From: an uncultured Lachnospiraceae bacterium
Lineage (GTDB): Bacteria > Bacillota_A > Clostridia > Lachnospirales > Lachnospiraceae
NCBI GenBank assembly: GCA_900553635.1
Contig: USDU01000081.1
Span: 1-9,620 of the forward strand
Direction: 5' to 3'
Length of the DNA stretch: 9,620 nt
Every line of letters begins with the position of its first letter. Within the stretch, counting starts at the first letter, position 1. Positions 1 through 5,364 of this stretch are shown here, piece after piece. Both the position numbers and the translations under genes were made by a program. The notes beneath the pieces are model-generated. The model searched no databases, had not been told where the DNA came from, and was given only the letters and a program-made list of their open reading frames with translations.

Positions 1-6
1 GTGCAT
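1..6 (-). CDS. Possible start of a leftward gene, two codons visible
   Basis: On the minus strand an ATG (positions 6-4) followed by CAC lies 7 nt downstream of GGAGGG (minus strand, positions 19-14), a well-spaced ribosome site. Only Met-His is visible, so no product can be named. The call rests on the ribosome site alone. The alternative is that this is non-coding sequence next to a terminator-like hairpin. Confidence 0.25.
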
Positions 7-12
7 AAAATA

Positions 13-47
13 ACCCTCCTTACTGGATTTTGTCCAGTAAAGAGGGT
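13..47. repeat. Strong hairpin covering a possible minus-strand ribosome site
   Basis: Positions 13-27 pair with 33-47: six pairs (ACCCTC / GAGGGT region), one mismatch (C19/A41), then eight pairs (TTACTGGA / TCCAGTAA) around a TTTTG loop. Read on the minus strand, the 3' arm contains the GGAGGG that would serve a start codon at position 6, so in RNA the ribosome site would be locked in the stem. Read as a terminator it lacks a convincing T-run on either strand. Whether it is a translational control hairpin, a terminator or an element end cannot be decided here. Confidence 0.6.
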
Positions 48-280
48 ACATATCAAAAACAGATCTGAATATCAGCTCATCTTATTTTAAAGTATGGACA
101 ATCGGTCGGGCGTCCTATGCATTGATCATAGTAACAAGCCTATTCGAAATGAGATTCCGAAAAAGTATAACTGAATAGAGGAAAAATTTGTAAAAAAAGA
201 GGAAGAGTCCGCCTATGAGTGTCGAAGACTGTGGTTGAAGGCGTCTGGTTTAGCATGTATAATGCGAGGAGAAGCATAGC
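48..280. other. Non-coding region upstream of the Rpn pseudogene
   Basis: No convincing reading frame is seen on either strand. It carries a short inverted pair CGCCT (210-214) / AGGCG (239-243) and a promoter-like TTGAAG (235-240), 17 bp, TATAAT (258-263). A start of transcription from that promoter would fall near 270, inside the ribosome site GAGGAGAA (266-273) of the gene at 281. It would therefore give an almost leaderless message, and it may be chance. Confidence 0.4.
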
Positions 281-1112
281 ATGAGTAGAAACCGAAATAC
301 TTCCACAACCAGACAAAAGAGAAAAATAAGAAATACACAAAAGAAGGTACATCATCAGCATAAGGACAGATTATTCCGGTACATTTTTCAGGATAAAGAG
401 GATTTACTGGATTTGTATAACGCGGTGAACGATACGGATTATGATGACCCGAATGAGCTGGAGATTACGACGTTGGATGATGTGATTTATCTGAGTATGA
501 AAAATGATCTGTCTTTTATGCTTCGGATCACCCTGAATCTGTATGAGCGTCAGAGTACCTGGAACGAAGGATATGCCGGACCGGGTGGAACTGAGGCTAT
601 CGGATTGCTTTGAAAAACCGGAGCGGGAGGAAGGAGAACCCTGCCTGGAATGCAAGGCTCTGATCTTGAATATCAATGCAGGCCGGAACCGGGAACTGAT
701 GCGTAAATGCCACAGACTGGCAGAGTATGCATATTTTATCGGAGAGATTCGGCGGTATATGAGCGATGGCTGGTCATTGGAGGAGGCGACTGATTTCAGC
801 ATTCAGAAATGCCTCCGGAAGGAAGTATTGTCGGATATCCTGGGAAAAAGCGCAATGGAGGTGCGTAGGATGATACTGACAGAATACGATGAAATAGCCG
901 CAAGAGAATATTTGAAGAAAGAAAGCATGGAAGCAGGCCGAGAGGAAGGTCGAGAGATAGGTCGAGAGGAGGGCCAGGATGCTACATTCGTGCAGAATCT
1001 GAAAAAGATGATGAAAAACTTAGGAATAACAGCAGAGGAAGCAATGAAGATTCTGGAAGTTCCAAAGGAGCAGAGAGAAAAATATCTGCATATACTGGAA
1101 GAACAGGAGTAA
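281..1112 (+). pseudogene. Rpn-family recombination-promoting nuclease / putative transposase, internal deletion and frameshift
   Basis: Rpn proteins are PD-(D/E)XK endonucleases related to transposase_31 proteins. The first frame (281-613) has ATG with RBS GAGGAGAA 8 nt upstream, a basic N-terminus, then KDRLFRYIF, the conserved KNDLSFM and the E-x-Q of YERQST, which fit the nuclease core. After QSTWN (to 565) this frame drifts into unrelated residues and stops at 611-613. Homology continues in the next frame from GTKDMPDRVELRLSD (561 on) through LNINAGRNREL to a tail with GREEGREIGREEG and a stop at 1110-1112. From memory of the family, roughly 40-50 residues between QST-N and YNG are missing, so the two frames are parts of one broken gene. 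The family assignment is by recalled sequence pattern. Confidence 0.8.
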
Positions 1113-1339
1113 AGCAGATACAGAATTTCCGTGTAGAGGATACCTGTATCGGATGTGGTCTGTGCGCCAGGAAGTGTCCCGTGCAGGCCATCGAAATGCA
1201 AGATAAGCGACCTGTCTGGGTCAAGGACAAATGTGTGATGTGCCTGGGCTGTTTGCATCGCTGTCCGAAGTTTGCCATTCAGTATGGCAGAAACACCAGG
1301 AAACATGGACAATACATGAACCCGAATGTTAAGGTTTAA
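1112..1339 (+). pseudogene. 3' remnant of an EFR1-type flavodoxin/ferredoxin protein (two 4Fe-4S clusters)
   Basis: A 75-codon open stretch with no start codon reads KQIQNFRVEDTC and then two ferredoxin motifs, CIGCGLCARKCP and CVMCLGCLHRCP, each C-x2-C-x2-C-x3-CP, followed by KFAIQYG, a basic NTRKHGQYMNPN end and TAA at 1337-1339. This is the C-terminal half of EFR1-family proteins, in which a flavodoxin domain precedes the 2[4Fe-4S] domain. Such proteins are thought to transfer electrons in the cytoplasm of anaerobes. No flavodoxin part is present: immediately upstream is the end of the Rpn pseudogene, whose stop shares base 1112 with this frame. It is therefore a truncated gene. Independent translation as a small ferredoxin would need a start codon that I do not see. 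Confidence 0.8.
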
Positions 1340-1369
1340 ATTCCGTTTTGTAGAGGTATTCGTTGTTAG

Positions 1370-1401
1370 TTCTGAACTGTGCAGGCGTCTGTACAGCAGA
1401 A
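1370..1401. repeat. Imperfect hairpin between the ferredoxin remnant and the GNAT gene
   Basis: CTGTGCAG (1377-1384) pairs with CTGTACAG (1389-1396) with one G-U and a GCGT loop. The stem extends past a two-base bulge (1375-1376) with TTCTG (1370-1374) against CAGAA (1397-1401), giving 13 pairs in all. No T-run follows, so it is not a typical intrinsic terminator. Confidence 0.55.
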
Positions 1402-1458
1402 TCGGGCAAATGAAATGAATAATTGTACCAGAATCAGATTTGATGGAGAATAATTGTT

Positions 1459-1881
1459 GTGATTAGAAAGCTGCAGAATGTAGATATAAATAAGGTTGTT
1501 GACCTATGGTTAAAGACGAATCTGGAAGCACATAATTTTATTTCTGAACAATACTGGACCGGTAATTATGAAGCAGTAAAGAAAATGCTGCCACAGGCAG
1601 AAGTTTATGTGTATGAAGAGAATAACATAATTCATGGCTTTGTAGGTGTACAAGATGAATATATAGAAGGTATTTTTGTTTCCGGTAAAATGCAGTCCCA
1701 AGGGATAGGCAAAGCGTTGCTGGATTATATCAAGGATAAAAAAGGCAGATTACAGTTAAACGTATATCAGAAAAATGTCAGGGCAATGTCTTTCTACCAA
1801 AGAGAAGGGTTCACGATTCAGCGTGAAGAACTGGATGAATTCACTGACGAAAAAGAATATGTAATGGAGTGGAATCATTGA
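1459..1881 (+). CDS. GNAT family N-acetyltransferase (YiaC-like)
   Basis: A 140-residue cytoplasmic protein, the usual length for a single-domain GNAT enzyme, transferring the acetyl group of acetyl-CoA to an amine whose identity is unknown. Visible motifs are an N-terminal MIRKLQNVDI strand-helix, the acetyl-CoA loop Q79-S-Q-G82-I-G84-K, the LQLNVYQKN strand (98-106), and SFYQREGF (111-118), whose Tyr113 is in the usual general-acid position. The overall pattern, including LWLKTN and NVYQKN, resembles E. coli YiaC, for which lysine acetyltransferase activity is reported; function here is not proven. The start is GTG with GGAG ending 10 nt upstream; no ATG fits the N-terminus. A 10-bp direct repeat GAATAATTGT (1417-1426, 1448-1457) lies just upstream. 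Confidence 0.85.
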   Translation: MIRKLQNVDINKVVDLWLKTNLEAHNFISEQYWTGNYEAVKKMLPQAEVYVYEENNIIHGFVGVQDEYIEGIFVSGKMQSQGIGKALLDYIKDKKGRLQLNVYQKNVRAMSFYQREGFTIQREELDEFTDEKEYVMEWNH

Positions 1882-2083
1882 AATAAAGATTTGTAAGACA
1901 GATGAAAAGAAGTATTACTCAAACAGCTTTAAAGGATATTATGAAATTACATTGCTGACAGGCACAATCACTACCATGAATGGAGAATATTATCAACAAA
2001 GTCGGTATGGGGGGAGCTCTAAATCCAATGCTGACTTTATTGATTTTGTAAGCTTCTTACCCTCATTATATAGAAGAATCTAA
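1877..2083 (+). CDS. Small unknown ORF, apparent ATT start overlapping the GNAT stop
   Basis: A 68-residue frame runs from ATT at 1877 to TAA at 2081-2083. It reads EIKICKTDEKKYYSNSF, then GYYEITLLTGTITTMNGEYY, a glycine/serine patch RYGGSSKSNAD and the end FVSFLPSLYRRI. I do not recognise it. The frame is closed by TAA at 1862-1864, so no ATG, GTG or TTG is available near its 5' end; the first are TTG 1952 and ATG 1976. ATT at 1877 overlaps the GNAT stop by one base (ATTGA), and GGAG at 1866-1869 sits 7 nt upstream, which would suit a coupled start. ATT is a rare initiator, known from infC. Alternatively this is the tail of a gene that lost its 5' part. Confidence 0.45.
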   Translation: MEIKICKTDEKKYYSNSFKGYYEITLLTGTITTMNGEYYQQSRYGGSSKSNADFIDFVSFLPSLYRRI

Positions 2084-2155
2084 TTTGCAGAGATTTTCTC
2101 ATAGTCTCCAAAGAAATTTGTGTAGGCTCTGAAGCATCTTTTTATTTCTTATTCT

Positions 2156-2482
2156 TTAAGCTTCCTTTTCCTCTTCCTTAATCTCCCAGTGAATCAAGAA
2201 CGTCAGCGCAGCCCTGAGCGCAATAATTCCTGCCACCGTTCCGATTTCCTTCCAGTCCCGGACCACTACGGTTCGCAGGATCTCGCTTCCCAGCTTAAAT
2301 TCCAGCCCCATGGCCAGTCCCCGGGCCAGGGTCAGCTTTGTCTCCGGAGAGCGGTGCAGGTAACTCCAGAAGCCCCGCAGGCCTGAGAAAATAATGATGC
2401 CTACGCCGATAAATTCAAAGAGCAGAATCGCTCCGTCCACGATATTTTCCAAAATGAGGTGCAGTAATTCTAAAAATTCCAT
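2156..2482 (-). CDS. DUF1622 family small membrane protein
   Basis: A 108-residue protein of unknown function matching the DUF1622 pattern: a hydrophobic N-terminal helix (about residues 14-37, including FEFIGVGIIIFSGLRGF), a conserved amphipathic middle (TKLTLARGLAMGLEFKLGSEILRTVV, in shortened reading), a second hydrophobic helix (about 82-98) and a charged tail EIKEEEKEA. The two or three membrane segments place it in the cytoplasmic membrane. The length is normal for the family. The start at 2482 is supported by homology to the usual MEF/LE-type N-terminus. The only purine-rich ribosome site is a run of ten G at 2491-2500, 8 nt upstream, with no standard AGGAGG. It is a single gene read towards the GNAT pair; no terminator is evident after its stop. 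Confidence 0.8.
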   Translation of the reverse strand: MEFLELLHLILENIVDGAILLFEFIGVGIIIFSGLRGFWSYLHRSPETKLTLARGLAMGLEFKLGSEILRTVVVRDWKEIGTVAGIIALRAALTFLIHWEIKEEEKEA

Positions 2483-2490
2483 AGTAAAAT

Positions 2491-2500
2491 CCCCCCCCCC
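2491..2500 (-). promoter_or_regulatory. Poly-G tract in the ribosome-site position of the DUF1622 gene
   Basis: Ten consecutive G (C on the plus strand) lie 8 nt before the ATG. Part of the run can pair with the CCUCC of 16S rRNA only imperfectly. Homopolymers of this length are prone to slippage during replication, so the length could vary between cells. A second run of eight, at 2578-2585, lies upstream of the gene's promoter. Confidence 0.55.
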
Positions 2501-2524
2501 GATTTTCTAAAGTAAGATAAGGAC

Positions 2525-2575
2525 AGTATAACATAAGTTCACACATATTGATATAGGTTCCATCGTCATTGTCAA
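2525..2575 (-). promoter_or_regulatory. Candidate promoter of the DUF1622 gene
   Basis: On the minus strand TTGACA occupies 2575-2570. Two possible -10 boxes follow: TATCAA (2553-2548, 16-bp spacer), or the better TATACT (2530-2525) with an upstream TG in extended -10 position (TGTTATACT). The G8 tract (2585-2578) lies two bases upstream of the TTGACA. The choice between the two -10 boxes is open. Confidence 0.5.
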
Positions 2576-2585
2576 CGCCCCCCCC

Positions 2586-2718
2586 TGAAGTCACGCATGG
2601 AATTTACCAGATCATAGGAATTTCAGTTCCGAAAGAAGAGAGGCAGCAAGAAAGCAGCCGATGTTTTTGTTAGCTGGGCAGTGAATGCCCGGGGGTGTTT
2701 TTTATGTCAAATTGCTGA
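2586..2718. other. Part of a 307-bp intergenic region (2483-2789), with a terminator-like hairpin
   Basis: Between the DUF1622 promoter and the cyuA promoter there is no supported gene. GGGCA (2676-2680) and TGCCC (2686-2690) form a short stem around GTGAA, followed by GGGGGTG and six T (2698-2703), which resembles a weak rho-independent terminator on the plus strand. An outer pair CAGC/GCTG (2654-2657 / 2673-2676 region) may stack beneath. A short frame MEFTRS-stop followed by about 34 open codons to 2722 is not convincing as a gene. The rest holds nothing I can identify. Confidence 0.4.
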
Positions 2719-2747
2719 TTGACAAACTGTAGACTGAATGATAATAT
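2719..2747 (+). promoter_or_regulatory. Promoter of cyuA
   Basis: A perfect TTGACA (2719-2724) and TAATAT (2742-2747) are separated by 17 bp, with TG at 2739-2740 giving an extended -10 (TGATAATAT). Transcription would begin near 2754, leaving a leader of about 35 nt to the ATG at 2790. Confidence 0.7.
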
Positions 2748-2776
2748 GCCATTAATAATACTACTGATAATATCAG
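2739..2776. promoter_or_regulatory. Candidate operator: repeated TGATAATAT and a 13-bp palindrome
   Basis: TGATAATAT occurs at 2739-2747, covering the -10 box, and again at 2765-2773. The second copy lies inside a perfect palindrome CTGATA-A-TATCAG (2764-2776) just before the ribosome site. The copies start 26 bp apart, about two and a half helical turns. The placement suits a repressor, the obvious candidate being the GntR protein encoded downstream, but that pairing is inference. Confidence 0.45.
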
Positions 2777-2789
2777 AGGAGGGAAGAAT

Positions 2790-4073
2790 ATGTTAAAGAA
2801 AGAACTGGAGGAGAGCTACATACGTATACTGCAGAGAGAACTGGTGCCTGCATTGGGATGTACAGAACCTATTGCGCTTGCTTATGCAGCGGCAAAGGCC
2901 TGCAAAGTACTGGGACAGTTCCCGGAAAAAATGATTGTGTATTGCAGCGGTAATGTAATAAAAAATGTGAAAGCAGTAACGGTACCGAATTCAGGCGGAA
3001 TGCGTGGAGTAGACGCAGCCTGTGTACTTGGGGCAGTAGGCGGAAATGCAGACAGAGAGTTAGAGGTTTTAGAGGATATCACAGAGGAAGACATAAAAAA
3101 GACAAGGGAGCTGTTAAAAACAGATTTCATTGAATGCAGGCTTCAGAAGGATGTGGAGAACTTATATATTGTAGCTGAGGTATATGCAAAAAATCATTCG
3201 GCAAAAGTAAAAATAGTCAACCGGCATACATTAATTACAGAGATTGTAAAAGATGAAAAAGTAATCTATCAGATAGATATGGCAGCTGAGAACAGCAAGG
3301 AAGATTATTCAAAGCTAACGATTCGTGATATTTTAGAGTTTGCAAATACAGTAGAGACAGATAAATTGAGGGATCTTTTGAACAGACAGATAGAGATGAA
3401 TCAGGCTGTTTCCAATGAGGGAATGAAGAATCCTTACGGTGCTGAAGTAGGAAGAACCTTAATGGAAAAAGCGGATTCAAGTGTACGGACCAGAGCCTGT
3501 GCCTATGCAGCTGCAGGATCTGATGCCAGAATGGGAGGCTGTTCTCTGCCAGTGGTGATTAATTCTGGAAGCGGTAATCAGGGAATGACAGTAAGTCTGC
3601 CAGTCATTGTATACGCAGAGTATCTTGGAAAGTCAAGAGAAGAATTATACAGAGCATTGATTGTAAGTAATCTGGTTGCAATTCATCAGAAGCACTACAT
3701 AGGAAGCTTATCCGCGTTTTGCGGCGCAGTCATTGCAGCCAGCGGCGCGGGAGCGGCAATTACCTATATGATGGATGGTTCTTATGAAGCAGTATCAAGA
3801 ACTATTATAAATACGGTTGCGAACGTCGGGGGCATTGTATGTGATGGAGCAAAAGCATCCTGCGCTGCTAAAATTGCCTCTGCAGTAGATGCGGCGATTT
3901 TAGCGCATAGCCTGAGTATGAAGGGACGTACGTTCCATGAAGGGGAAGGAATTATACAGGATACGGTAGAAGAAACGATACAAAGTGTCGGATATGTGGG
4001 CAGAGTGGGAATGAAAGAAACAGATCACCAGATCCTGAAAATTATGTTGAATCAGGTTCAATTTGAAAAATAA
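2790..4073 (+). CDS. cyuA: L-cysteine desulfidase, [4Fe-4S] (CyuA/YhaM, UPF0597 family)
   Basis: A full-length 427-residue cytoplasmic enzyme. The family splits L-cysteine into pyruvate, ammonia and sulfide, and is related to the alpha chain of iron-sulfur L-serine dehydratase. Visible motifs: PALGCTEP with Cys24, SGNVIKN (53-59), PNSGGMRG (67-74), the glycine-rich SGSGNQGMTVSLPV in the C-terminal half, and Cys311 (AFCGAV), Cys351 (IVCDGAKAS) and Cys358. The 40- and 7-residue spacing of the last three matches, as I recall it, the cluster ligands of the Methanocaldococcus jannaschii enzyme, with Cys24 corresponding to its proposed catalytic cysteine. The start at 2790 has AGAGGAGGG 6 nt upstream. 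It has its own promoter and operator-like repeats and is followed 77 nt later by a GntR regulator. A cysteine-responsive role is likely but not shown; activity on related amino acids is possible. Confidence 0.88.
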   Translation: MLKKELEESYIRILQRELVPALGCTEPIALAYAAAKACKVLGQFPEKMIVYCSGNVIKNVKAVTVPNSGGMRGVDAACVLGAVGGNADRELEVLEDITEEDIKKTRELLKTDFIECRLQKDVENLYIVAEVYAKNHSAKVKIVNRHTLITEIVKDEKVIYQIDMAAENSKEDYSKLTIRDILEFANTVETDKLRDLLNRQIEMNQAVSNEGMKNPYGAEVGRTLMEKADSSVRTRACAYAAAGSDARMGGCSLPVVINSGSGNQGMTVSLPVIVYAEYLGKSREELYRALIVSNLVAIHQKHYIGSLSAFCGAVIAASGAGAAITYMMDGSYEAVSRTIINTVANVGGIVCDGAKASCAAKIASAVDAAILAHSLSMKGRTFHEGEGIIQDTVEETIQSVGYVGRVGMKETDHQILKIMLNQVQFEK

Positions 4074-4106
4074 GATATAACAGGGAAATATAAGAGCCAA
4101 AGCAGA

Positions 4107-4139
4107 ATGAAAGGAGATGCGGGAATGGCAAAACAATAA
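4107..4139 (+). other. Ten-codon ORF in the cyuA-gntR gap
   Basis: ATG at 4107 opens MKGDAGMAKQ and stops at 4137-4139, immediately before the GGAGG ribosome site of the GntR gene. An inner ATG at 4125 is preceded by AAGGAG. It could couple translation into the regulator or be the scar of a deleted gene, but at this length it may be chance. Confidence 0.2.
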
Positions 4140-4150
4140 AGGAGGAAATT

Positions 4151-4804
4151 ATGAAAAACGAAAAGAGCCTGAAGGATACTATCTATAACGCAATATTGGA
4201 AGATATATTTTCATTGGAATATAAACCTGGAGATATTTTAAATGAAAAGGCGCTGGTTGAAAAGTATGAGTGTAGTAAATCGCCAGTCAGGGAAGCGCTT
4301 TTAGAGCTGTGCAAAGACAATGTGTTGCGCAATATTCCGAGATATGGATATGAAGTGGTAAAAATTACAATGGATGATGTGCGTGAAATGATAGAATTCC
4401 GCTATCTTCTGGAGGCGGGAATTCTTCGCAAACAGTATTCAGAGCTGACGGAAGTTCATTTTTCTATTCTGGAAGATATAGATAAGCAGTGCAGAAAAAA
4501 AGAAAATACAATGTGGGAGCATTGGAGCTTAAACACGGAATTCCATCTGAAGCTGATTGGATTTGGAAGAAATAATTTTGCGATGGAAGAATTGAAAAGG
4601 TGTATGGACAGATTAAAACGCGCATATACGAGATTTTGCTGGGAGCAATATGAGCCGGAACTGGAACTGGATACACGAAATCATGCAATGATTATACAGG
4701 CATTACGCGAGCGTGATATAGAGAAAGCGGTACAATATCTTGCAAGGGATCTGAACGATTTTGGCGGGAAAAATTACAGGTTTATAGAGGAAAAAAATAT
4801 GTAA
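4151..4804 (+). CDS. GntR-family transcriptional regulator, FCD (FadR-type) domain
   Basis: A 217-residue DNA-binding repressor or activator. The N-terminal winged helix spans about 8-73, with the helix-turn-helix ALVEKYECSKSPVREALLEL (34-53) and the wing NIPRYGYEV. An all-helical FCD ligand-binding domain follows (about 78-205), with EFRYLLEAGI, NTEFHLKLI (His132) and RNHAMIIQAL (His178). Most FCD proteins use D-x3-H plus further histidines to hold a metal; here Asn128 replaces the Asp and the late His is not seen (AVQYLARDL), so the ligand pocket may not bind metal in the usual way. AAAGGAGG lies 6 nt before the ATG. It is co-directional with cyuA (77-nt gap) and ends within the terminator stem. 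It probably regulates cyuA and the broken permease; the effector is unknown. Confidence 0.88.
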   Translation: MKNEKSLKDTIYNAILEDIFSLEYKPGDILNEKALVEKYECSKSPVREALLELCKDNVLRNIPRYGYEVVKITMDDVREMIEFRYLLEAGILRKQYSELTEVHFSILEDIDKQCRKKENTMWEHWSLNTEFHLKLIGFGRNNFAMEELKRCMDRLKRAYTRFCWEQYEPELELDTRNHAMIIQALRERDIEKAVQYLARDLNDFGGKNYRFIEEKNM

Positions 4805-4844
4805 AAGACTGGCTGTTGAAGGCAACTTTAACAGCCAGTCTTTT
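4803..4844 (+). terminator. Rho-independent terminator after gntR
   Basis: A perfect 15-bp stem joins 4803-4817 (AAAAGACTGGCTGTT) to 4830-4844 (AACAGCCAGTCTTTT) with a 12-nt loop. The flanking A4 and T4 make it potentially bidirectional. The stem begins inside the TAA stop codon of the GntR gene and separates it from the permease relic. Confidence 0.8.
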
Positions 4845-4860
4845 AAAAGGATAAAGAGAG

Positions 4861-5197
4861 ATGAAAAAAGGGATAACTGCGATTCCGGGAAGCCTGATGC
4901 TGATTCCAATGGCGATATCTGCGCTCGTATGCACTTATTACCCATTTCTTAGCAGATTAAAGAGCCCGGCTTCAGAGAGTGTCGGCTGTTGCAGTGGCAG
5001 CATGTCTGAGTAGTATGAGCCCCGGTGTTTATATAGCGCTGATGAATGAAAAAGGCGATGATGTAGACAAAGCCGGTTATGCATTTATAAGTTTGGTATC
5101 ATTGCCGTTTATCCCTGTTTGTTTTTTGAGTATTTCAGAAGGCAGTGGAATAGACTGGATAGCAATGATTTCGACTGTCCTTCCGTTCTTACTGTAA
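4861..5197 (+). pseudogene. Broken 2-keto-3-deoxygluconate permease-like gene (KdgT family)
   Basis: The first frame starts at ATG 4861 and reads MKKGITAIPGSLMLIPMAIS, then ALVCTYYP, the characteristic N-terminus of KdgT-type permeases (IPG-x-M-x-x-P plus first membrane helix). It loses similarity after about residue 36 and stops at 5011-5013. A second frame, open from about 4979, continues with AVAVAACLSSMSPGVYIALM and then GYAFISLVSLPFIPVC and STVLPFLL, matching a later part of the family (the N-G/P-G-x-Y-x-A-L-M region) before stopping at 5195-5197. Most of the central membrane domain and the C-terminus are missing, against about 310-330 residues in intact members. The protein cannot be functional. 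Its place after GntR suggests it was the transporter of the locus. Family assignment is by recalled pattern. Confidence 0.72.
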
Positions 5198-5263
5198 AAA
5201 TATTGGACTCTAAAAAAGCATAAGAAATTTATAACTGTTCACACATTTTTAAGATTTATTTTG
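5198..5263. other. AT-rich gap between permease relic and marR promoter
   Basis: The gap has no gene and no clear terminator. It may contain scrambled remains of the permease 3' end, but I cannot align it with confidence. Confidence 0.35.
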
Positions 5264-5292
5264 TTGACAATCCAGAACAATCGTAATAACAT
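5264..5292 (+). promoter_or_regulatory. Promoter of the marR-ABC operon
   Basis: TTGACA (5264-5269) and TAACAT (5287-5292) are separated by 17 bp. The -10 box abuts the large inverted repeat at 5293-5328, so transcription would begin inside it. The marR ribosome site AAGGAGG (5350-5356) lies 8 nt before the ATG. Confidence 0.65.
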
Positions 5293-5328
5293 ATAGGATA
5301 CTATATAGGGGGCTATATAGCATCCTAT
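5293..5328. promoter_or_regulatory. 36-bp inverted repeat, candidate MarR operator
   Basis: The arms ATAGGATACTATATAG (5293-5308) and CTATATAGCATCCTAT (5313-5328) are complementary except at one pair (A5300/C5321) and flank a GGGG spacer. Each arm also contains the self-palindrome CTATATAG, so the site could hold two dimers. Its position over the start of transcription and in front of a MarR gene fits autorepression. In RNA it would fold into a stable hairpin. Confidence 0.7.
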
Positions 5329-5364
5329 TTATTATGAAAAAATTCACAGAAGGAGGATCAACCA

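Noticed and set aside
235..263. TTGAAG-17-TATAAT as the promoter of the Rpn gene
   Set aside because: The boxes look good, but transcription would start near 270, inside the ribosome site for ATG 281. I do not list it as a proven promoter.
920..980. Repeated GAGAGG/GGTCGAGAG units as a DNA repeat or CRISPR-like array
   Set aside because: They encode the GREEG-type repeats common in the tail of Rpn-family proteins. There are no spacers, and no CRISPR array is present anywhere in the window.
803..1312. 169-codon minus-strand frame across the Rpn and ferredoxin remnants
   Set aside because: The plus strand carries recognisable homology to two families over this stretch, and the antisense product is a Ser/Phe/Cys-rich shadow.
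2597..2722. Short frame MEFTRS-stop followed by 34 codons
   Set aside because: It is interrupted by a stop, lacks a ribosome site, runs into the cyuA promoter, and resembles no family I know.
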